DNA of 8,720 bases from DASWHX01 sp036397995 (lineage in GTDB: Bacteria; Bacteroidota; Bacteroidia; Cytophagales; Cyclobacteriaceae): assembly GCA_036397995.1 (NCBI GenBank), contig DASWHX010000250.1:1-8720 (forward strand), written 5' to 3'. The notes beneath the pieces were generated by a model that was not told the DNA's origin, did not search any database, and saw only the letters and a program-made list of their open reading frames with translations. Made by a program: the position numbers and the translations under genes. This document shows, piece after piece, positions 6,309 through 8,720 of this stretch (within the stretch, counting starts at the first letter, position 1; every line of letters starts with the position of its first letter).

Positions 6309-6863
6309 TTAGTCGGTCTGCTTAACAAGCTGAATCTCGCCGGCTAGTTTCACTTCATCCCCAACCAACACTCCACCCGTTTCCAATGCGGTATTCCAGT
6401 TAAGGCCAAAATCTTTCCGGTTTATTTTTCCGCTTAGCGAAAAGCCGGCTTTTTCATTTCCCCAAGGATCTTTATTGATGCCACCAAATTCAACATCCAA
6501 TTGTATTTGCTTGCTTACTCCTTTAATGGTGAGACTGCCTTTCAGTTGGTAATTTTCGTCATTAACTTTTTCGAAGGAGGTTCCTTCAAAAGTGAGTTCG
6601 CGATATTTTTCCGCATCGAAGAAATCAGCACTTCGCAGGTGATTGTCGCGAGTGTCTTCGTTCGTGAATACAGAGTTTGTATCTACTGTTACCCTGATGG
6701 TGGCCTTGGAGAAATCGTTCCCTTTTGATTCAACCTCCGCGCTGAATTTTGTGAACTCACCTTTCACGGTGGTGATCATCAGGTGTTTTACCCTGAAAAG
6801 AAGTTCACTGTGGGCGGGATCCAAAACCCACTTGGTTTTTGTTGCTACTGCTGTTGTTTCCAT
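6309..6863 (-). CDS. YceI-family protein, cytoplasmic form
   Basis: A 184-residue protein with the YceI lipocalin-like fold (PF04264). Motifs in order are WVLDPAHSELLFRVKHLM (12-29), the conserved RDNHLRSADFFD (72-83), LKGSLTIKGVSK (107-118), RKDFGLNWN (149-157) and the closing VGDEVKLAGEI (167-177). The family binds long isoprenoid or amide-type lipids in a beta barrel. Unlike E. coli YceI, this one has no signal peptide: METTAVATKTKWVL leads straight into the domain, so it should stay in the cytoplasm. The start is an ATG at 6861-6863. It follows the Crp/Fnr gene on the same strand after 106 bp that contain an FNR-type box and a TAGTTTTG promoter box, and it ends before a strong terminator. 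It therefore probably forms its own transcription unit, controlled by its neighbour. The exact ligand cannot be told from sequence. Confidence 0.95.
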   Translation of the reverse strand: METTAVATKTKWVLDPAHSELLFRVKHLMITTVKGEFTKFSAEVESKGNDFSKATIRVTVDTNSVFTNEDTRDNHLRSADFFDAEKYRELTFEGTSFEKVNDENYQLKGSLTIKGVSKQIQLDVEFGGINKDPWGNEKAGFSLSGKINRKDFGLNWNTALETGGVLVGDEVKLAGEIQLVKQTD

Positions 6864-6898
6864 AATTGTATTTTTCTGATTTTGTTCTACTCTTTATG

Positions 6899-6906
6899 CA
6901 AAACTA
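6899..6906 (-). promoter_or_regulatory. Bacteroidota-type -7 box of the yceI promoter
   Basis: TAGTTTTG on the minus strand fits TAnnTTTG exactly. It lies 36 bp before the yceI ATG, placing the start point near 6895. The -33 element is poor (a T-rich stretch rather than TTTG), as expected of a promoter that needs an activator. The FNR-type box is centred about 62 bp upstream of this start point. Confidence 0.5.
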
Positions 6907-6948
6907 GTGAGCTTATTCAAGAGTAAAATTGATGTATGATAAGAAAGG

Positions 6949-6966
6949 ACTTGATATGGATCAAGT
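6949..6966. promoter_or_regulatory. Perfect FNR-type box between the Crp/Fnr gene and yceI
   Basis: ACTTGATATGGATCAAGT has perfect 7-bp inverted arms around a 4-bp centre. Its core TTGAT-ATGG-ATCAA (6951-6964) matches the established FNR consensus TTGATnnnnATCAA in full. It begins 3 bp after the Crp/Fnr stop codon and is centred about 94 bp upstream of the yceI ATG. The adjacent regulator has the E-x-x-S-R recognition pattern known to read TTGAT half-sites. Confidence 0.75.
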
Positions 6967-6969
6967 GCG

Positions 6970-7572
6970 CTACTTCTGCTCAGAGATTTGTTTGCGGACG
7001 CGACTCAGGGTTTCGGGTGTCATTCCGAGATAGGATGCGATATATTGTTGTGGAACCCGGGCAAGAATGGTGGGGAAGCCTTCAATTAACCTGATGTATC
7101 TTTCTTCAGCGGAGTGCCTTTGTGAAGCGATGATTCTTTGTCGCAACGCCACGATATGATTTTGCATTAGCAGCCTGAAATATCGCTCCATTTTGGGAAG
7201 CTTTTCTAACATTTCATCCATGGATTGCCTGGTAAGTAAAAGCAGTTCACAGTCTTCCAGCGCTTCAATATTATACACCGCTACATCGCCTGAGAAAAAA
7301 CTATTCAAATCTGAAATCCACCAACCTTCGACAGCAAACTGAACTACTTGCTCATAACCATTTTCTTCCACACCGAATGCACGAAGAAGTCCCTTTGCAA
7401 CGAAGAGGTTATATTTGCAAACTTCACCTTCATTTAACATGTACTGCCGCTTCCGGACTTTCTTTAGTGTAAAGAATTGCTTTAGGAGTTCAGCTTCATC
7501 GCTTGTAAGCGTCACTTTTTGTTGAACGGTTTTTAGAAGTTGTTCGTACACAGGATGTTGTTTACCATTCAA
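6970..7572 (-). CDS. Crp/Fnr-family transcriptional regulator with FNR-type recognition helix
   Basis: A protein of about 200 residues. The N-terminal cyclic-nucleotide-binding-like beta barrel spans about 25-120 (KRQYMLNEGEVCKYNLFVAKGLLR, then GWWISDLNSFFSG). A long dimer helix (120-150, QNHIVALRQRI) follows, then a short winged HTH (155-195) with RVPQQYIASYLGMTPETLSRVRK. Glu187, Ser190 and Arg191 reproduce the E-x-x-S-R pattern with which FNR reads TTGAT; CRP has R-E-x-x-G-R. Only two cysteines are present (52 and 108), so an FNR-type 4Fe-4S oxygen sensor is not possible; the effector is unknown. Small Bacteroidota regulators of this form often lie beside stress or redox genes. The start is unsure: TTG at 7570-7572 follows an in-frame TAA four codons upstream, and GTG at codon 8 (7549-7551) gives MYEQLLKTV, also a normal family N-terminus. 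Confidence 0.92.
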   Translation of the reverse strand: MNGKQHPVYEQLLKTVQQKVTLTSDEAELLKQFFTLKKVRKRQYMLNEGEVCKYNLFVAKGLLRAFGVEENGYEQVVQFAVEGWWISDLNSFFSGDVAVYNIEALEDCELLLLTRQSMDEMLEKLPKMERYFRLLMQNHIVALRQRIIASQRHSAEERYIRLIEGFPTILARVPQQYIASYLGMTPETLSRVRKQISEQK

Positions 7573-7577
7573 ATATA
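7570..7577 (-). promoter_or_regulatory. Possible -7 box overlapping the TTG start of the Crp/Fnr gene
   Basis: TATATTTG on the minus strand fits TAnnTTTG exactly, but its last three bases are the TTG start codon. If it works as a promoter, transcription would begin near 7566 and GTG at codon 8 would be the real start. No clear -33 partner is seen, so the match may be chance in AT-rich DNA. Confidence 0.25.
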
Positions 7578-7705
7578 GCCAGTATTAAAATAATTCTGAA
7601 CCAGGATTTATGGTTTGGTTTGAAAGGAAGCCTTTAATTAATGCCGGAATAATATTTTCTTAATTCAGTAATTTTGATAATTCTAATTCTGGCTACTTTT
7701 AACAA

Positions 7706-7888
7706 TTGATTGAAGACGGCTTTAGAATTGAAAAATTATTGTTCAGTTTTGAAAGAGCTGGCTTTAATGATGAAGGGGAAGAACCGAAAGCGTTGGTTTT
7801 GAAGATGCTGGAAAGTGCATCTTTTGAGGTCGAAATGGGCACCGGTAAATTGGTTTTATCCGGATATAAAAATTTTATGGGCATCTAA
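7706..7888 (+). CDS. Doubtful 60-residue ORF, no recognised family
   Basis: The frame opens at TTG just after an in-frame TAA (7697-7702 region) and ends with TAA, 43 bp before the SDR gene. The peptide is acidic and of mixed composition (FERAGFNDEGEEPKALVLK, then GTGKLVLSGYKNFMGI), not low-complexity, and looks more like a protein than most random frames. There is no ATG near the start and no ribosome binding site, and I recognise no domain. It could be a real small protein, the 3' remnant of a decayed gene, or chance. Apart from this, the 7573-7931 gap shows only a weak inverted repeat (TTTCTT-T-AAGAAA, 7893-7905). Confidence 0.3.
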   Translation: MIEDGFRIEKLLFSFERAGFNDEGEEPKALVLKMLESASFEVEMGTGKLVLSGYKNFMGI

Positions 7889-7931
7889 TCTATTTCTTTA
7901 AGAAAGATAATTTTAAATTCATTACCAGAAT

Positions 7932-8720
7932 ATGGAGAGGCGAATATTTGTAACAGGGGCGACCGGCTTTATTGGAATGAAGCTGGTTAGCAGACTTGTA
8001 GAAAGTGGTAATATTGTACATGCGTTGGTTAGGAACCCAGCCCATAATGTTTTAGCCTCAAATTCATCGGTGAAGTTAGTGCACGGAGATTTAATGAATA
8101 TTAGAGCGATCTATAAAGGCATGGAAAATTGTTCACAGGTTTATCACCTAGCGGGTAACGTAAGTACCTGGGCAAAAGATCCAAAGGATTTTTATGAAAC
8201 GCATGTTGCAGGGACACAGAATATTCTTGAGGCCGCAAGAAAGTGGAATATAGAAAAGATTATTATTACCAGCTCTGGTGCAGTGCTGGGTCCCTCCACT
8301 TCTAATCCCGTTACAGAGAATTCAAAAAGGGTTTTGCCTTTTTTTAATGACTATGAAAAGTCAAAGCATTTAATGGAACGTTTGGCTAAACGATATTCGA
8401 CCGGGAGACTTCAGATAGTGCTGGTAAATCCTGCGAGGGTTTATGGTCCGGGATTGATTAGAGAAAGTAACACAGCTATAGAAATAATCAGGAAATATCT
8501 TCAGGGAAATTGGAAACTGATTCCAGGAAGGGATCATATTGGGTCTTATGCGTATGTAGATGACGTAGTGGACGGGCATATCCTGGCCATGGAAAAAGGG
8601 AGAAGTGGTGAACGCTATATTTTAGGAGGAGACAACCGCAAATTTTCCGATCTATTTGTGATTACCAGAAACTTAACCGATGTTAACCGGAAGTTGTACA
8701 AAATTCCGTTAAGCCTGGTG
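7932..8720 (+). CDS. NAD(P)-dependent epimerase/reductase, extended SDR family (3' end outside window)
   Basis: The frame is open from ATG at 7932 to the window edge, giving 263 codons of an incomplete gene. The N-terminal Rossmann motif FVTGATGFIG (6-15) supplies the G-x-x-G-x-x-G dinucleotide-binding loop typical of extended SDRs. HGDLMN (51-56) and VYHLAGNVSTW (70-80) follow at the positions where family members contact the cofactor. Ser114/Ser115 in ITSSGAVLG and Tyr141-x-x-x-Lys145 (YEKSK) form the catalytic set. NPARVYGPG and GSYAYVDDVVDGHILAM fit the dihydroflavonol-4-reductase / HpnA-like sugar epimerase branch. The likely reaction is NAD(P)(H)-dependent reduction or epimerisation of a sugar nucleotide, lipid or similar substrate. 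The substrate cannot be named. It has its own 5' region and shows no operon partner in the window. Confidence 0.93.
   Translation, partial: MERRIFVTGATGFIGMKLVSRLVESGNIVHALVRNPAHNVLASNSSVKLVHGDLMNIRAIYKGMENCSQVYHLAGNVSTWAKDPKDFYETHVAGTQNILEAARKWNIEKIIITSSGAVLGPSTSNPVTENSKRVLPFFNDYEKSKHLMERLAKRYSTGRLQIVLVNPARVYGPGLIRESNTAIEIIRKYLQGNWKLIPGRDHIGSYAYVDDVVDGHILAMEKGRSGERYILGGDNRKFSDLFVITRNLTDVNRKLYKIPLSLV

Noticed and set aside
6949..6966. The FNR-type palindrome as a transcription terminator of the Crp/Fnr gene
   Set aside because: No T run follows on the minus strand and the 7-4-7 layout matches the FNR consensus exactly, so a binding site is the better reading.
7699..7884. Minus-strand open frame of 61 codons opposite the small ORF at 7706-7888
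   Set aside because: It is Ser/Pro/Lys-rich in a way typical of an antisense shadow, and it has no upstream signal.

Overview
The window looks like a chromosomal segment of a Bacteroidota bacterium, most likely of the Cytophagales type. The evidence is an AT-rich genome, weak or absent Shine-Dalgarno sequences, promoter-like TAnnTTTG boxes, and family content typical of that phylum: a TPR/transmembrane/LuxR-HTH regulator, a tryptophan-rich DUF6600-type protein, an AraC-type regulator with a membrane-spanning N-terminus, a short Crp/Fnr regulator and YceI. The phylum assignment is inference from gene content and style; no rRNA or tRNA is present.

Layout, left to right. (1) 64-1602, minus: TPR receptor with a LuxR-type DNA-binding tail. 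(2) 1603-1934: non-coding, with a 21-bp-spaced direct repeat upstream of that gene and a first array of 8-bp GCAGTGAA units. (3) 1935-2906, minus: exported DUF6600-like protein. (4) 3180-3557, plus: the membrane N-terminus of an AraC-type regulator, cut off exactly where a second, same-orientation GCAGTGAA array begins (3535-3678). (5) 3783-6082, plus: a compact cassette of a six-TM membrane protein, a small winged-helix regulator (overlapping by GTGA) and CreD. Nearly identical palindromes sit in front of the first and third genes. (6) 6083-6308: convergent intergenic region with a GC-rich structured island and a strong minus-strand terminator. (7) 6309-7572, minus: a Crp/Fnr-type regulator followed by a cytoplasmic YceI protein, with a perfect FNR-type box between them. 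(8) 7573-7931: mostly non-coding, with one doubtful small ORF. (9) 7932-end, plus: an extended-SDR NAD(P)-dependent epimerase/reductase, incomplete at the window edge.

Two local circuits can be read from the sequence. In the CreD cassette the winged-helix protein probably represses its own operon and creD through the ACTTTG-N5-CAAAGT palindromes. In the Crp/YceI pair the regulator carries the FNR-type recognition pattern E-x-x-S-R, and a TTGAT-N4-ATCAA site lies about 62 bp upstream of the inferred yceI start point, the class I activator position. No defence island, CRISPR, transposase or clearly new multi-gene system is visible. The least explained elements are the two octamer arrays, one of them sitting at the break of a gene, and the GC-rich island.
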